Assembly (NCBI RefSeq): GCF_007991735.1
Contig: NZ_BJYX01000003.1
Coordinates: 62,001 to 126,000, forward strand
DNA: 64,000 nt
Direction of reading: 5' to 3'
DNA from: Terrabacter aerolatus
GTDB taxonomy: Bacteria > Actinomycetota > Actinomycetes > Actinomycetales > Dermatophilaceae
Below are positions 1-9,595 of this stretch, piece after piece. The notes below the pieces were generated by a model. That model did not search any database. It worked only from the letters and a program-made list of their open reading frames with translations, and had not been told where the DNA came from. How positions within the stretch are numbered: position 1 is the first letter of the stretch; each line of letters begins with the position of its first letter. A program made the translations under genes and the position numbers.

Positions 1-1855
1 CCCGGATCGGGGTCGTCGGGGTCGACGGCATGAAGGTCCCGTTGTCGTTGACGGTGCCCTCGACGAGCGACGGCGGCATGCGCACGCCCTTGTTGGCGAT
101 GGTCTGGAAGACGCCGGCCTGCTGGATCGCCGTGACGGCATAGCCCTGGCCGAAGAGGATGGTGTAGCGCCGTGACGAGACCCAGTCCTTGGCCCCGGCG
201 AGCAGGCCCGCGGACTCACCGGGGAAGCCGACGGGCGTGCGCTCACCGATGCCGAACTTGCGGTAGTAGGCCTCCATCATCGTCGGCGGGACCCGCTCGC
301 CGATGAGCATGGTGCCCATGTTGGACGACTTGGCGAGGACACCGGTGGCCGTCATGTTCTCGACGCCGTGCGGCTCGTTGTCCTTGAACGAGGTGCCGGC
401 GCGAGGCAGGCGCGGCGGGACGATGACCCCGGTGTCCGGGGTGATGACGCCCTGCTCGAGGGCGGCCGCCATCGTCATGAGCTTGCCGGTGGAGCCGGGC
501 TCGAACGCGTCGTTGAAGGCGTAGTTGCCCAGGGCCGACGGCTTGGCGTCGGCGAGGTCGTTGGGGTCGAACGTCGGGTAGCTCGCCGCGGCGCGGACCT
601 TGCCGGTGGCCACCTCGAGCACGACGGCGGTGCCGGACTCGGCACCCACGGCCGTGACCTGCTTGGCCAGGGCGTTCTGGGCGTACCACTGCAGGTCGGC
701 GTCGATGGTCAGCTTGACGTCGCGGCCGTTGACGACGGGGGTGTCCACACGCTGGGAACCCGGGATGATGTAGCCGTCACGGGCGCGCTCGGCGACGCTG
801 ACGCCCGGAGTGCCCTTGAGCGCCGTGTCGAACATCTCCTCGACACCGCCGGCGCCCGACTGGTCGATCGGACGGACGAAGCCGACGAGCTGGCCGAGCG
901 CCATCGAGGTCGGGTAGATCCGCTGGGCGGTGCGTTCGCCGGTGATGCCCGGGATGCCGAGGGCCCGGATCTCGCGGTAGATCGCCGGGTTGACGTCCTT
1001 CTTGACGACGACGTAGCGGGTGCCGGAACGGGTGAAGAGCTTGGTCAGCTGGGCTGTCGTCATCTGCAGCAGGGGCGCGAGGTCGGCAGCGGCGCGGCTG
1101 ACGCCGACCTTGGTGCGCACCCCGTCGATGCTGACGATGTACTCGGGGATGATCGTCGGGTCGGCGGCGATGGTGAACCGCTCGACCGAGTCGGCGAGGA
1201 CCTGGCCGTTCGTGTCGAGGATCTGGCCGCGCATCGCGGGCGTCGTCGTCTTCACCGATCGTTTGAACAGGGCCGCCTCCTGCGTCGCGGACGCGTCGAA
1301 GGCCTGGATGCGGAGCAGCTGCCCGGCGAAGATCGTGAAGACGAAGAGGATGGCGACGAAGATGACCCGCGCCCGGCGGCGCGGGTTGGCCCGCGAGATC
1401 CTCAGCGGGCGACGGGGTCCGCGTGGCCCGCGGGGACCGCGAGGACCGCGTGGACCGCGGGGTCCGTTCGCTCCACGGGAGGCGCGGGCCGTGGTGGCGG
1501 CGGGACCGCGGCCCCTGCCGGAGACGCTGCCGGACGCGCTGCCGGACCGCTGCGGACGGGGTCGGGCGCCAGGTCGTGCGCCACCGGTGGCGCGGTCCTG
1601 TGTGCGGCCCTGAGCCCGGTCCGGCGTTCGGGGGCGGACCGGCGCCGCGCCGCCGGCCGTCGACGTCGCGCGCGCCGTCGAGGCGGTCTTGGGGTTGGTC
1701 GAGCGCACGGCGCCCTGCCGAGCGGCACCCTGCTGCCCCGCGCGTCCCGGCGTGGTGCGCGTGGTGGGCGTCGGCGACACATCGCGGCGGGGCTGTCGGG
1801 CGGGGGCGGCTGCGCGACCGGTCCGTGCCGGATCGGTTCCTCGGCCCTGCGTCAC
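1..1855 (-). CDS. ftsI: Peptidoglycan transpeptidase PBP3/FtsI, 3' end beyond the window
   Basis: This is a class B penicillin-binding protein that cross-links septal peptidoglycan. About 618 residues are visible; the C-terminus, including the KTG motif, lies beyond the left edge. A long arginine/proline/alanine-rich cytoplasmic N-terminus of about 160 residues ends in six GPR tripeptides (1412-1465). A single membrane helix follows (VIFVAILFVFTIFAG, about 1320-1375), then the dimerisation domain. The catalytic motif STGK sits in the context EPGSTGKL (about 480-498) and the SSN motif at about 319-334. The GTG start at 1855 is chosen because GGTGAGG lies just upstream and an in-frame stop occurs four codons before it. 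The gene follows ftsL by 34 bases in the usual dcw order. Class assignment is firm; the exact start is likely. Confidence 0.93.
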   Translation of the reverse strand, partial: MTQGRGTDPARTGRAAAPARQPRRDVSPTPTTRTTPGRAGQQGAARQGAVRSTNPKTASTARATSTAGGAAPVRPRTPDRAQGRTQDRATGGARPGARPRPQRSGSASGSVSGRGRGPAATTARASRGANGPRGPRGPRGPRGPRGPRRPLRISRANPRRRARVIFVAILFVFTIFAGQLLRIQAFDASATQEAALFKRSVKTTTPAMRGQILDTNGQVLADSVERFTIAADPTIIPEYIVSIDGVRTKVGVSRAAADLAPLLQMTTAQLTKLFTRSGTRYVVVKKDVNPAIYREIRALGIPGITGERTAQRIYPTSMALGQLVGFVRPIDQSGAGGVEEMFDTALKGTPGVSVAERARDGYIIPGSQRVDTPVVNGRDVKLTIDADLQWYAQNALAKQVTAVGAESGTAVVLEVATGKVRAAASYPTFDPNDLADAKPSALGNYAFNDAFEPGSTGKLMTMAAALEQGVITPDTGVIVPPRLPRAGTSFKDNEPHGVENMTATGVLAKSSNMGTMLIGERVPPTMMEAYYRKFGIGERTPVGFPGESAGLLAGAKDWVSSRRYTILFGQGYAVTAIQQAGVFQTIANKGVRMPPSLVEGTVNDNGTFMPSTPTTPIR

Positions 1856-1889
1856 ACGATCACCTCACCGTCGTCTGCTGGGGCTGTCC

Positions 1890-2543
1890 TCAGTGGCCCG
1901 ACCCAGCCGCGCTCGTTGCGGTGCCGCTCGTTGCAGCCCCGCGCGACGCACCGGGCGTCGTGCCCAGTGTGGACGGTGCAGGCGTCTTGGCCACGGCACC
2001 CGGCGCCGTCGGCGTGGCGCCCGCCGCAGGTGCGGCTGCGCCTGCCGCGGATGCCGCGGCGCCGGCCTTCGTGGCCGAGGAGAGGACCTTCTCGACCGAG
2101 GAGAGGACCGCGGGCGGCGTCGGGCTCGTGACGATCGGGAAGGCGTTGTTCTTCGTGGCCGCCTCGGGCTGGCCCGAGACCGTTCCCTTGGACAGGTCGA
2201 TGTAGCCGCGGGTGTTCATCCGCACCATCCCGAGCTCGGACGCGCTGCGCGCGAGCGCGCCGGTGGCCGAGGCCCGGTCGATCTGCTCCTGGAGGTTGCC
2301 GGCCGTGTCGCTCAGGGTGGCCGACTGGCGCTGGAGGTCGCCGAGGGCGAGCGAGCCCTGCGCCAGGGCGGTGTTGAGCAGCAGCAGGGCGATGAGGCCG
2401 GCGATGAGCAGCGCGATGCAGGTCGTGGCGAAGGCCCCGTTGCCGGTGCGCGTGATGCTGCTCGGGATGACCCGGAGAGGAGTCGGAGCGGGCGCGCGCC
2501 GCGGTGCGCGGAGCGGCCTGGCCGTGGCGGTCATCTGGCTCAT
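1890..2543 (-). CDS. ftsL: FtsL-like septum protein
   Basis: Small bitopic membrane protein of 217 residues in the position of ftsL. It has a basic cytoplasmic N-terminus, one strongly hydrophobic helix (about residues 37-60, ending [11 protein letters not shown]), then a short coiled-coil-like stretch (about 65-100) that resembles the divisome interaction region of FtsL. The last 80 residues are an alanine/proline/threonine-rich tail of low complexity. The ATG at 2543 overlaps the rsmH stop (ATGA), so the two are translationally coupled, and ftsI follows closely. Sequence conservation in this family is poor, so the name rests mainly on order, size and topology. Confidence 0.8.
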   Translation of the reverse strand: MSQMTATARPLRAPRRAPAPTPLRVIPSSITRTGNGAFATTCIALLIAGLIALLLLNTALAQGSLALGDLQRQSATLSDTAGNLQEQIDRASATGALARSASELGMVRMNTRGYIDLSKGTVSGQPEAATKNNAFPIVTSPTPPAVLSSVEKVLSSATKAGAAASAAGAAAPAAGATPTAPGAVAKTPAPSTLGTTPGASRGAATSGTATSAAGSGH

Positions 2544-3562
2544 CGGGTGGTTCCCTTCCTGGTCCTGCTGTCGGTGCTGCTGGTCGTGGTGTTCGTGGAG
2601 GTGTCGCGCACGCGCTCTGCGACGCGGAGTCGGGCCGAGGCGGCCCGTGGGTTGGTCGTGACCTCCTCGTCGCCGGGCGCCTCCCCGCCGCGGGTGACGA
2701 GCTTGAGGTATGCCGCGTGCTCGGGGAGCTCGACGGGCAGGCCGGCCGGGGTGCTGGAGGTGGCGCCCGCTGCGAAGGCCTGCTTCGTCGCGCGGTCCTC
2801 GAGGGAGTGGTACGACAGGACCGCGATCCGGCCGCCCACGGCCAGGACGTCGATCGCCTCGTCGATGGCGCGGTGCCACACCTCGAGCTCGTCGTTGACC
2901 TCGATGCGCAGGGCCTGGAAGGTGCGCTTGGCCGGGTGCCCGCTCTGGCGCTGCGAGGCGGCCGGGATGACCCGCCGGAGCATCTCGACGAGGCGTCCGG
3001 ACGAGCTGTAGGGCTCGATGGCACGGTCCTGCACGACCGCCTTGGCGATCTTCCGGGCGAACCGCTCCTCGCCGTAGTCGCGCAGGATGCGGGTCAGGTC
3101 CTCGACGGAGTAGGTGTTGAGCACGTCGGCCGCGGTCATCCCCGTCGACTGGTCCATCCGCATGTCGAGCGGCGCGTCGACGCGGTAGGCGAAGCCGCGG
3201 TCGGTCTCGTCGAGCTGGAGCGAGCTGACCCCGAGGTCGAAGAGGATGCCGTCGACGGCCGGGAGCTCGAGGTCTGCGACGACCCTGCGGATGTCGTCGT
3301 AGACGGCGTGCACGGGACGGAAACGGTCGCCGAAGCGGGCGAGACGACGGCCCGCCAGCGCGAGGGCCTCGTGGTCGCGGTCGATGCCGACGACGACGCA
3401 CTCGGGGAAGCGCTCGAGGACGCCCTCGGCGTGGCCGCCCATGCCGAGGGTCCCGTCGACGTGGACGGCGCCGAGGCGCTCGAGGGCCGGCGCGAGCAGC
3501 TCGAGGATCCGGTCGCGCATGACGGGGACGTGGCGTTCCTGCGCCGGTCCTCGATCGGTCAT
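2540..3562 (-). CDS. rsmH: 16S rRNA (cytosine-1402-N4)-methyltransferase RsmH
   Basis: S-adenosylmethionine-dependent methyltransferase that modifies C1402 of 16S rRNA in the decoding centre, long annotated as MraW in division clusters. The 340-residue length is normal. Visible signatures are the N-terminal HVPVM, the SAM-binding loop [18 protein letters not shown] near residue 38, GIDRDHEAL, the [15 protein letters not shown] motif, and the C-terminal [14 protein letters not shown] start at 3562 has GAGAGGGA upstream. It lies 382 bases downstream of mraZ, a larger gap than is common, and overlaps ftsL by four bases. Confidence 0.97.
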   Translation of the reverse strand: MTDRGPAQERHVPVMRDRILELLAPALERLGAVHVDGTLGMGGHAEGVLERFPECVVVGIDRDHEALALAGRRLARFGDRFRPVHAVYDDIRRVVADLELPAVDGILFDLGVSSLQLDETDRGFAYRVDAPLDMRMDQSTGMTAADVLNTYSVEDLTRILRDYGEERFARKIAKAVVQDRAIEPYSSSGRLVEMLRRVIPAASQRQSGHPAKRTFQALRIEVNDELEVWHRAIDEAIDVLAVGGRIAVLSYHSLEDRATKQAFAAGATSSTPAGLPVELPEHAAYLKLVTRGGEAPGDEEVTTNPRAASARLRVAERVRDTSTNTTTSSTDSRTRKGTTR

Positions 3563-3944
3563 GGTGCGTCCCTCTCACGCTCGTGCTGTTCGGTGCCCGT
3601 GGTGTGCCTGCGGTGCACGGGGCTGGTGTGACTCGTGTGACCTGACGGCGGATGGAGATCCGCCCTGGTGCTGTGTCGTGGTGGTCGACCGGCCGGCCCG
3701 GCGATCAGGTGGAGGGAGCTGATCGTGGGCCGTGGATGAGCCGGTCGCTGGGCTGGTCCGGTGGTGCGGGTCGACCTGGGGGCTGGTCCCCATCCGCTGC
3801 CTCGCCCGGGACGGGGGAAGTCGTCCCGGGAGTGGAGCGGCTGGAGGCCGGCACTCAGGTGCTGTTCGGTCGGTGGTCTCGGCTGGTCTCGGCTGGTCTC
3901 GGCTGGTGGGGTGACGTCGGGGACGGGGGCGGTGCTGGTCGGGC
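3563..3944. other. 382-bp mraZ-rsmH intergenic region
   Basis: I see no convincing gene here in either strand; the open frames are GC-driven. It contains three perfect tandem copies of GGTCTCGGCT at 3875-3904. The region may hold a terminator or secondary promoter for rsmH, but none is clear. Confidence 0.5.
3875..3904. repeat. 10-bp tandem repeat, three copies
   Basis: GGTCTCGGCT is repeated three times head-to-tail without mismatch, followed by a partial fourth copy (GGT). It is non-coding, between mraZ and rsmH. The function is unknown; slippage-generated microrepeat or a phased protein-binding array are both possible. Confidence 0.85.
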
Positions 3945-4376
3945 TCAGAAGAGGCCCGGGATGACCTCCTCCGCCGTGTCGGCGAAGCTCTGCTCGGTCT
4001 GCTCCAGGTAGGAGTTCCACACCGCGCTGTCCCAGACCTCGAGGCGGGATCCCGCTCCGATGACGGTGACCTCGCGGTCGAGCCCGGCGTACTGGCGCAG
4101 GTTGGCCGGGATGGTGAACCGACCCTGCTTGTCGGGGATCTCGTCGGACGCGCCGGAGAGGAAGACGCGCATGTAGTCGCGGGCGACCTTGCTCGTCGTC
4201 GGCGCCTGGCGCATCTGGTCGGCGACCCGGACGAATTCGTCCATCGGGTAGATGAACAGGCTGCGCTCCTGGCCGCGGGTGACGACGAGGCCGCCCGCCA
4301 TCCGCTCGCGGTACTTCGCCGGCAGGAAGAGGCGGCCCTTCTCGTCGAGCCGGGGTGTGTGCGTCCCGAGAAACAT
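3945..4376 (-). CDS. mraZ: Transcriptional regulator MraZ
   Basis: First gene of the division and cell-wall cluster; MraZ binds its own promoter and regulates dcw transcription. The 143-residue protein holds the two SpoVT/AbrB-like halves of the family, each with the DxxxR signature: DEKGRLFLP near residue 10 and DKQGRFTIP near residue 83. ATG start at 4376 is preceded by GGGGAGGTGGCGAACC. Direct repeats of GTGG spaced by exactly 10 bp lie 58-83 bases upstream, the expected form of a MraZ operator. Confidence 0.97.
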   Translation of the reverse strand: MFLGTHTPRLDEKGRLFLPAKYRERMAGGLVVTRGQERSLFIYPMDEFVRVADQMRQAPTTSKVARDYMRVFLSGASDEIPDKQGRFTIPANLRQYAGLDREVTVIGAGSRLEVWDSAVWNSYLEQTEQSFADTAEEVIPGLF

Positions 4377-4433
4377 GGTTCGCCACCTCCCCTTTGTCGA
4401 CCCGCGGGCGCACCCATTCACTACCTTGATGCC

Positions 4434-4457
4434 CCACGATACTCCACTCTCCTCCAC
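4434..4457 (-). promoter_or_regulatory. Putative MraZ operator (three GTGG boxes)
   Basis: On the minus strand GTGG occurs at 4457-4454, 4447-4444 and 4437-4434, an exact 10-bp period (GTGGAGGAGA, GTGGAGTATC, GTGGGGCATC). Tandem TGG-containing boxes at 10-bp spacing before mraZ are the known MraZ binding arrangement. Assignment is by pattern and position. Confidence 0.75.
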
Positions 4458-4518
4458 CGTCAACGATGTTTGGGCAATTTCGACGCGGCGAGTCCTGCGT
4501 TTTCGCAGGTCAGCGATG

Positions 4519-4532
4519 GTGGAGTGAAGTGG
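4519..4532 (+). promoter_or_regulatory. Second GTGG pair, 10-bp spaced
   Basis: GTGGAGTGAA GTGG on the plus strand repeats the same half-site and spacing as the mraZ operator but in the opposite orientation, facing the MoxR operon. It is a possible extra MraZ site; it is not proven. Confidence 0.45.
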
Positions 4533-4687
4533 AGGGCTGCAGCCGCCCCGAAGCCCGACCGGCGCCACCAGGCCTCGAGGACGCGACCGGGAGGGACGGC
4601 ATACGCCCTCCGTCCTGCCTCACGCGTGCTCAGCCGAGCCAGCGAGGACCCCGGGAGCGAACCGAACGGCTCCCCCGGACGTTGGAG

Positions 4688-4709
4688 GTGGAGGAAAGTG
4701 GAGGCGTGG
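4688..4709 (+). promoter_or_regulatory. Third GTGG cluster upstream of moxR
   Basis: GTGG begins at 4688, 4698 and 4706 (spacing 10 then 8) on the plus strand, about 165-185 bases before the MoxR start. The first two units (GTGGAGGAAA) nearly match the mraZ operator unit GTGGAGGAGA. MraZ control of the divergent operon is inferred. Confidence 0.45.
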
Positions 4710-4871
4710 TGCCAGCGTCCACGGCCCCGACTCTCCACAGGTCTCCATCCGGTCACGACCGAGGCAGCCCTACCGGTGACGAGGGTCCATGGGAGAAGAT
4801 CACCTGACGGGTGGGCAGCCCGCCACGAGTGGTGCTGCGCCACGACATGGGGACGACCAGCGGAGGACAGT

Positions 4872-5903
<1,032 letters not shown>

Positions 5904-5915
5904 GCGAGGACGCCC

Positions 5916-7160
5916 ATGCCCTCCCTGCGGAGCCTCCTGACGACGCGCGGCCGCGCCTTCGTCGGCTCGGGCACCGTCCTCGTGCTCGCCGGCGTCCTCT
6001 TCGGGTTCCGCGACCTCACGCGCTTCGGCGTGCTCCTCGTGGCGCTCCCCCTCATCAGCGCGGTGCTCGTGCGCACGCGCAGGACCCGGATGCGCATCGA
6101 GCGGCACACCCACCCGGAGCGGATCAGCGTCGGCCAGGACGCCCACGTCACCCTCTCCTTCGAGAACGTCTCCGGCGCGACGACACCGATCTTCCTCGCC
6201 GAGGAGCGCCTCGACTACGTCCTCGGCGACCGGCCCCGGTTCGTCGTCGGTCGCATCCCCTCGGGACGCGTGCGCTCGATCGACTATGCCGTCCGCTCCC
6301 ACCTGCGCGGGCGCCACCACCTCGGCCCCCTCGGGGTTCAGGTGCAGGACCCGTTCGGGCTCGCCAACCGCAACGCCGTGCTCGAGGGCACGGCCGACCT
6401 CGTCGTGCTGCCGGCCGTGCAGCCGCTCTCGTCGAACCACCAGCCCAGCTCGGGCACCGGCTCCGAGGGCGAGCAGGCCCAGCTCATCGCCCTGCACGGC
6501 GAGGACGACGTGACCATCCGCGAGTACCGCGACGGCGACGACCTGCGCCGGATCCACTGGCCGGCCACCGCCCGCACCGGCGACCTCATGGTGCGCCAGG
6601 AGGACCGCCCCGCTCAGCGCCGGGCCGTCGTGCTCATCGACCCCAGGCCCTCGGCACACGGGGGCACCGGCGCCACCAGCTCCTTCGAGTGGGCGGTCAC
6701 CGCTGCGGCCTCGGTCGCCATCCACCTGTGCGAGTCGGGGTATGCCGTCCACCTCGTCTGCGCCGAGACGGTCGAGACGGCGCGCGCGGCCGAGACCATG
6801 ACCCCCGACGAGATCCTCGACGTGCTCGCCGTGGCGTCCCTGCGCGACGACACCGGCGAGGACGAGATCCTCCGGGCCGCCCAGGCGCTCGCCGCAACCG
6901 GTGGTTTCCTCGTGGCGATCGTCGGGCCGTCCGGCCGCGAGCTCACCTCCCGGGTGGCCAGCCTGCGCCAGGCCGGGACGACGGGCCTGGCCCTCGTGCT
7001 CGACGCGCGCAGCTTCGGCGAGACGCACGCGGAGGACGCCGAGCCGCACGTCGACAGCCTGCGGCTCGCGGGCTGGCGCGCCGTGGGCGTCGGACGCGAC
7101 GAGGACGTCGCGCACGCGTGGGCCGTGCTGACGGCCGCGACCGTGGGAGGCAGCCGATGA
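5916..7160 (+). CDS. DUF58 domain protein
   Basis: Membrane-anchored protein of 414 residues with two hydrophobic helices at the N-terminus (about residues 12-50) and a DUF58 core with the signature REYRDGDDLRRIHWPATART near residue 205-225. DUF58 proteins have a degenerate von Willebrand A-like fold and pair with MoxR ATPases. ATG at 5916 lies 12 bases after moxR. Its stop overlaps the transglutaminase start by ATGA, which implies coupled translation. Function beyond the MoxR partnership is not known. Confidence 0.9.
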   Translation: MPSLRSLLTTRGRAFVGSGTVLVLAGVLFGFRDLTRFGVLLVALPLISAVLVRTRRTRMRIERHTHPERISVGQDAHVTLSFENVSGATTPIFLAEERLDYVLGDRPRFVVGRIPSGRVRSIDYAVRSHLRGRHHLGPLGVQVQDPFGLANRNAVLEGTADLVVLPAVQPLSSNHQPSSGTGSEGEQAQLIALHGEDDVTIREYRDGDDLRRIHWPATARTGDLMVRQEDRPAQRRAVVLIDPRPSAHGGTGATSSFEWAVTAAASVAIHLCESGYAVHLVCAETVETARAAETMTPDEILDVLAVASLRDDTGEDEILRAAQALAATGGFLVAIVGPSGRELTSRVASLRQAGTTGLALVLDARSFGETHAEDAEPHVDSLRLAGWRAVGVGRDEDVAHAWAVLTAATVGGSR

Positions 7161-9466
7161 CCCGTCGCCGCTGGAGGATCACGCTCCTCGCCGCCCTCGC
7201 GACGATCGGCGCGATCTACCCCGCCACCACGCTCTTCGCCGACAACTCCTGGCTCGGACCGGTCACCTTCATCGTCGCGCTCGTGGCCGGGCTCGGCCTC
7301 GCCGGCCGTGGCCTGACCCGCTCGCGCGGCCTCGTCGTCCTGGCGCAGGTGCTCGTCACCGGCTACGTCGTCCTGGCGCGGTGGACGGGCGACTCGTTCA
7401 CCCTGTTCCTGCCCACGCCGGCGACCCTCGAGGCGGCCAACCTGCTCGGGCTGCAGGCGCTCGACACGGTCACCCGCTACTCGGTGCCGGCTCCGCTCAA
7501 CGACGGGATCACGTTCTGCCTCGTCATCGCGGTCGCGGTCGTCGCGATCGCCGTCGACGCCATGGCGGCCACGTGGCGCAGCCCCGCGGCCGCCGGGCTG
7601 CCGCTCCTCACGGCATACCTCATCACGACGATGAACAGCAACGACGTCCTGGCCCTGCGCTACTTCGTCGTGCCCGTGCTGCTCTGGCTCGTGATGCTGC
7701 ACACGACCGCGCGCGCCCAGTTCGGCCAGTGGGGCACGGCCAACTCCGCCGACCACAGCGACATCGACGAGGCGGCGCACGACCGCGACGCGTTGCGCTC
7801 CTTCACCGCCGGCGCGCTCAAGCTCGGCGCCGCCGGGGTGATGGTCGCCCTGATCGTCCCGGCCGTCATCCCCCACTTCCCGCCGCGCTACCTCACCGAG
7901 GGGCTCGGGCGCAGCGGCGACGGGGGCGGCGAGGGCTCCGTCGGGTTCAACGACACCCTCGACCTGTCCCGCAGCCTCAACAACCAGGACCAGTCCCCCG
8001 TCCTGACCTACACGACGACGGCGTTCACCCGGGCCCCCCTGCGCGTCCTCGCGACGTCGTACTACTCCCGGGGGCAGTGGCTCGTCGCCAGCTCGACCGG
8101 CACGCGGCCCGAGAGCCCGCCGCCGCTGCCGTCGCTGGACAGGCGGCGCGACTACGTCATCACCGTCTCGGACAACACCCTCGCCGCTCCGCGCATCGCC
8201 GCGCCGTACCCCGTCGTCGCCGTCGCGATGGAGGGCACGCCGTGGTCGATCGACCCGGTGACGCGCGACGTCCGGGTCGGGCGCGCGGTGAGCAGCTACC
8301 GCGTGACCTACGCCGACCTCGCGCCCTCGCCGCCGCAGCTGCGCGAGGCCGGGGCCCCCGACTCCCCCGACATCACCGACGACGACCTCAGCATCCCCGA
8401 CAGCTCGCGCGAGCTCGTGCAGCGCTGGTCCGACGAGGTCACCCGCGGACAGGGCAACGAGCTCGACAAGGCGATCGCCATCCAGGACCACCTGCGCGAC
8501 ACGAGCCGTTACACCTACTCGCTCGACCTCGGCGAGCCACGGCGCGACGCCCAGGGACGCATCCTCGAGCCGATCCAGAACTTCTACGAGACCCGGAGGG
8601 GCTACTGCGTCCAGTTCGCCACGGCCATGATCATGATGGCGCGGGCGCAGGGCATCCCAGCCCGCATGGCCATCGGATTCCTGCCGGGCCAGCTCTCCGG
8701 TGAGCGCTACGTCGTCCGCGCGAGTGACGCCCACGCGTGGCCCGAGCTGTACTTCCAGGGCTACGGGTGGTTGCGTTTCGAGCCGACGCCCGGTGCCCGA
8801 GCCGGCACCCCGCCGCCGTATGCCGTGCTCGGCTCCGACTCCGGACCCACCCAGGGCGGGCGTGGGGTGACCGAGTCGGCCTCACGGAGCGCCACGTCGG
8901 TCGCGCGGACCACCGCGGCGGCGCCCACCGTGGCACCGGTGCCCCAGCAGCGGGGCGTGCTCGACCGGATCGGTGCCTTCCTGACGGTGCGCAACCTCGC
9001 CGTGGCCGTCGCCGTCGTCGTCGGCCTGCTCGCAGCCTTCTCCATGCCGATCACGGCCTGGCTGGTGCGCCTGCGGCGTCGACGGGCGGCCGTGACCCAG
9101 CAGGACCTCATCGAGGCGGAGTGGGACGACCTCACCTCCCACCTCGGGGACCTCGGCATCCTGGCACCCGACGGGGTGACCCTGCGTCAGCTGCGCGAAC
9201 GCTACGTCGGCGAGGGGCACCTCGACGAGGAGCACGCGACCGCGATGCGGCGCGTCACGGCGACCCTCGAGAAGTCACGCTACGACCGCCCCGAGCGCAC
9301 GACGCAGCAGGAGGCGTCCCGGCTGCACGACGACATCCGCTCGATCCGTCGGCAGGTGGGCCGCACGCGTGCCTGGCCGACCCGGGTGCGCTCCTTCTTC
9401 TGGCCGGCGGCCGGCGTCTCCTTCTGGCGCTCCCTCCCCCAGCGCCTGCTCTCCCGCCGGCGCTGA
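7157..9466 (+). CDS. TgpA-like membrane transglutaminase
   Basis: Protein of 769 residues with an N-terminal block of about six membrane helices (residues 10-230), an extracytoplasmic DUF3488-like region, and a transglutaminase core: catalytic Cys in RRGYCVQFATAMI near residue 483 and His in DAHAWPELYF near 524. One more helix lies near residue 615-637, followed by a cytoplasmic C-terminus (DUF4129-like region with RERYVGEGHLDEE). This is the third gene of the MoxR-DUF58 operon and probably acts on cell-surface peptides. ATG overlaps the DUF58 stop. A strong hairpin follows 65 bases after the stop. Confidence 0.92.
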   Translation: MTRRRWRITLLAALATIGAIYPATTLFADNSWLGPVTFIVALVAGLGLAGRGLTRSRGLVVLAQVLVTGYVVLARWTGDSFTLFLPTPATLEAANLLGLQALDTVTRYSVPAPLNDGITFCLVIAVAVVAIAVDAMAATWRSPAAAGLPLLTAYLITTMNSNDVLALRYFVVPVLLWLVMLHTTARAQFGQWGTANSADHSDIDEAAHDRDALRSFTAGALKLGAAGVMVALIVPAVIPHFPPRYLTEGLGRSGDGGGEGSVGFNDTLDLSRSLNNQDQSPVLTYTTTAFTRAPLRVLATSYYSRGQWLVASSTGTRPESPPPLPSLDRRRDYVITVSDNTLAAPRIAAPYPVVAVAMEGTPWSIDPVTRDVRVGRAVSSYRVTYADLAPSPPQLREAGAPDSPDITDDDLSIPDSSRELVQRWSDEVTRGQGNELDKAIAIQDHLRDTSRYTYSLDLGEPRRDAQGRILEPIQNFYETRRGYCVQFATAMIMMARAQGIPARMAIGFLPGQLSGERYVVRASDAHAWPELYFQGYGWLRFEPTPGARAGTPPPYAVLGSDSGPTQGGRGVTESASRSATSVARTTAAAPTVAPVPQQRGVLDRIGAFLTVRNLAVAVAVVVGLLAAFSMPITAWLVRLRRRRAAVTQQDLIEAEWDDLTSHLGDLGILAPDGVTLRQLRERYVGEGHLDEEHATAMRRVTATLEKSRYDRPERTTQQEASRLHDDIRSIRRQVGRTRAWPTRVRSFFWPAAGVSFWRSLPQRLLSRRR

Positions 9467-9530
9467 GGGCCCGGGCCGGCTGTCCCCCTGGATGGCGAGC
9501 CTCGCCGGCCTCGCCACACCCCACACGCGA

Positions 9531-9564
9531 AAGGAGCCCACGACCGTGCGGTCGTGGGCTCCTT
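9531..9564. terminator. Bidirectional terminator hairpin
   Basis: Perfect 15-bp inverted repeat (AAGGAGCCCACGACC and its complement) with loop GTGC. It sits between the convergent transglutaminase and sigA genes and carries AA/TT at its ends, so it can serve both. Confidence 0.9.
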
Positions 9565-9595
9565 CGCTGTCCGGTCGGACCGGCGCGGCGTGTCC

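Noticed and set aside
1412-1465. GPR repeat read from the plus strand as a collagen-like protein
   Set aside because: The repeat is nearly self-complementary, so both strands give GPR. Only the minus strand continues into PBP3.
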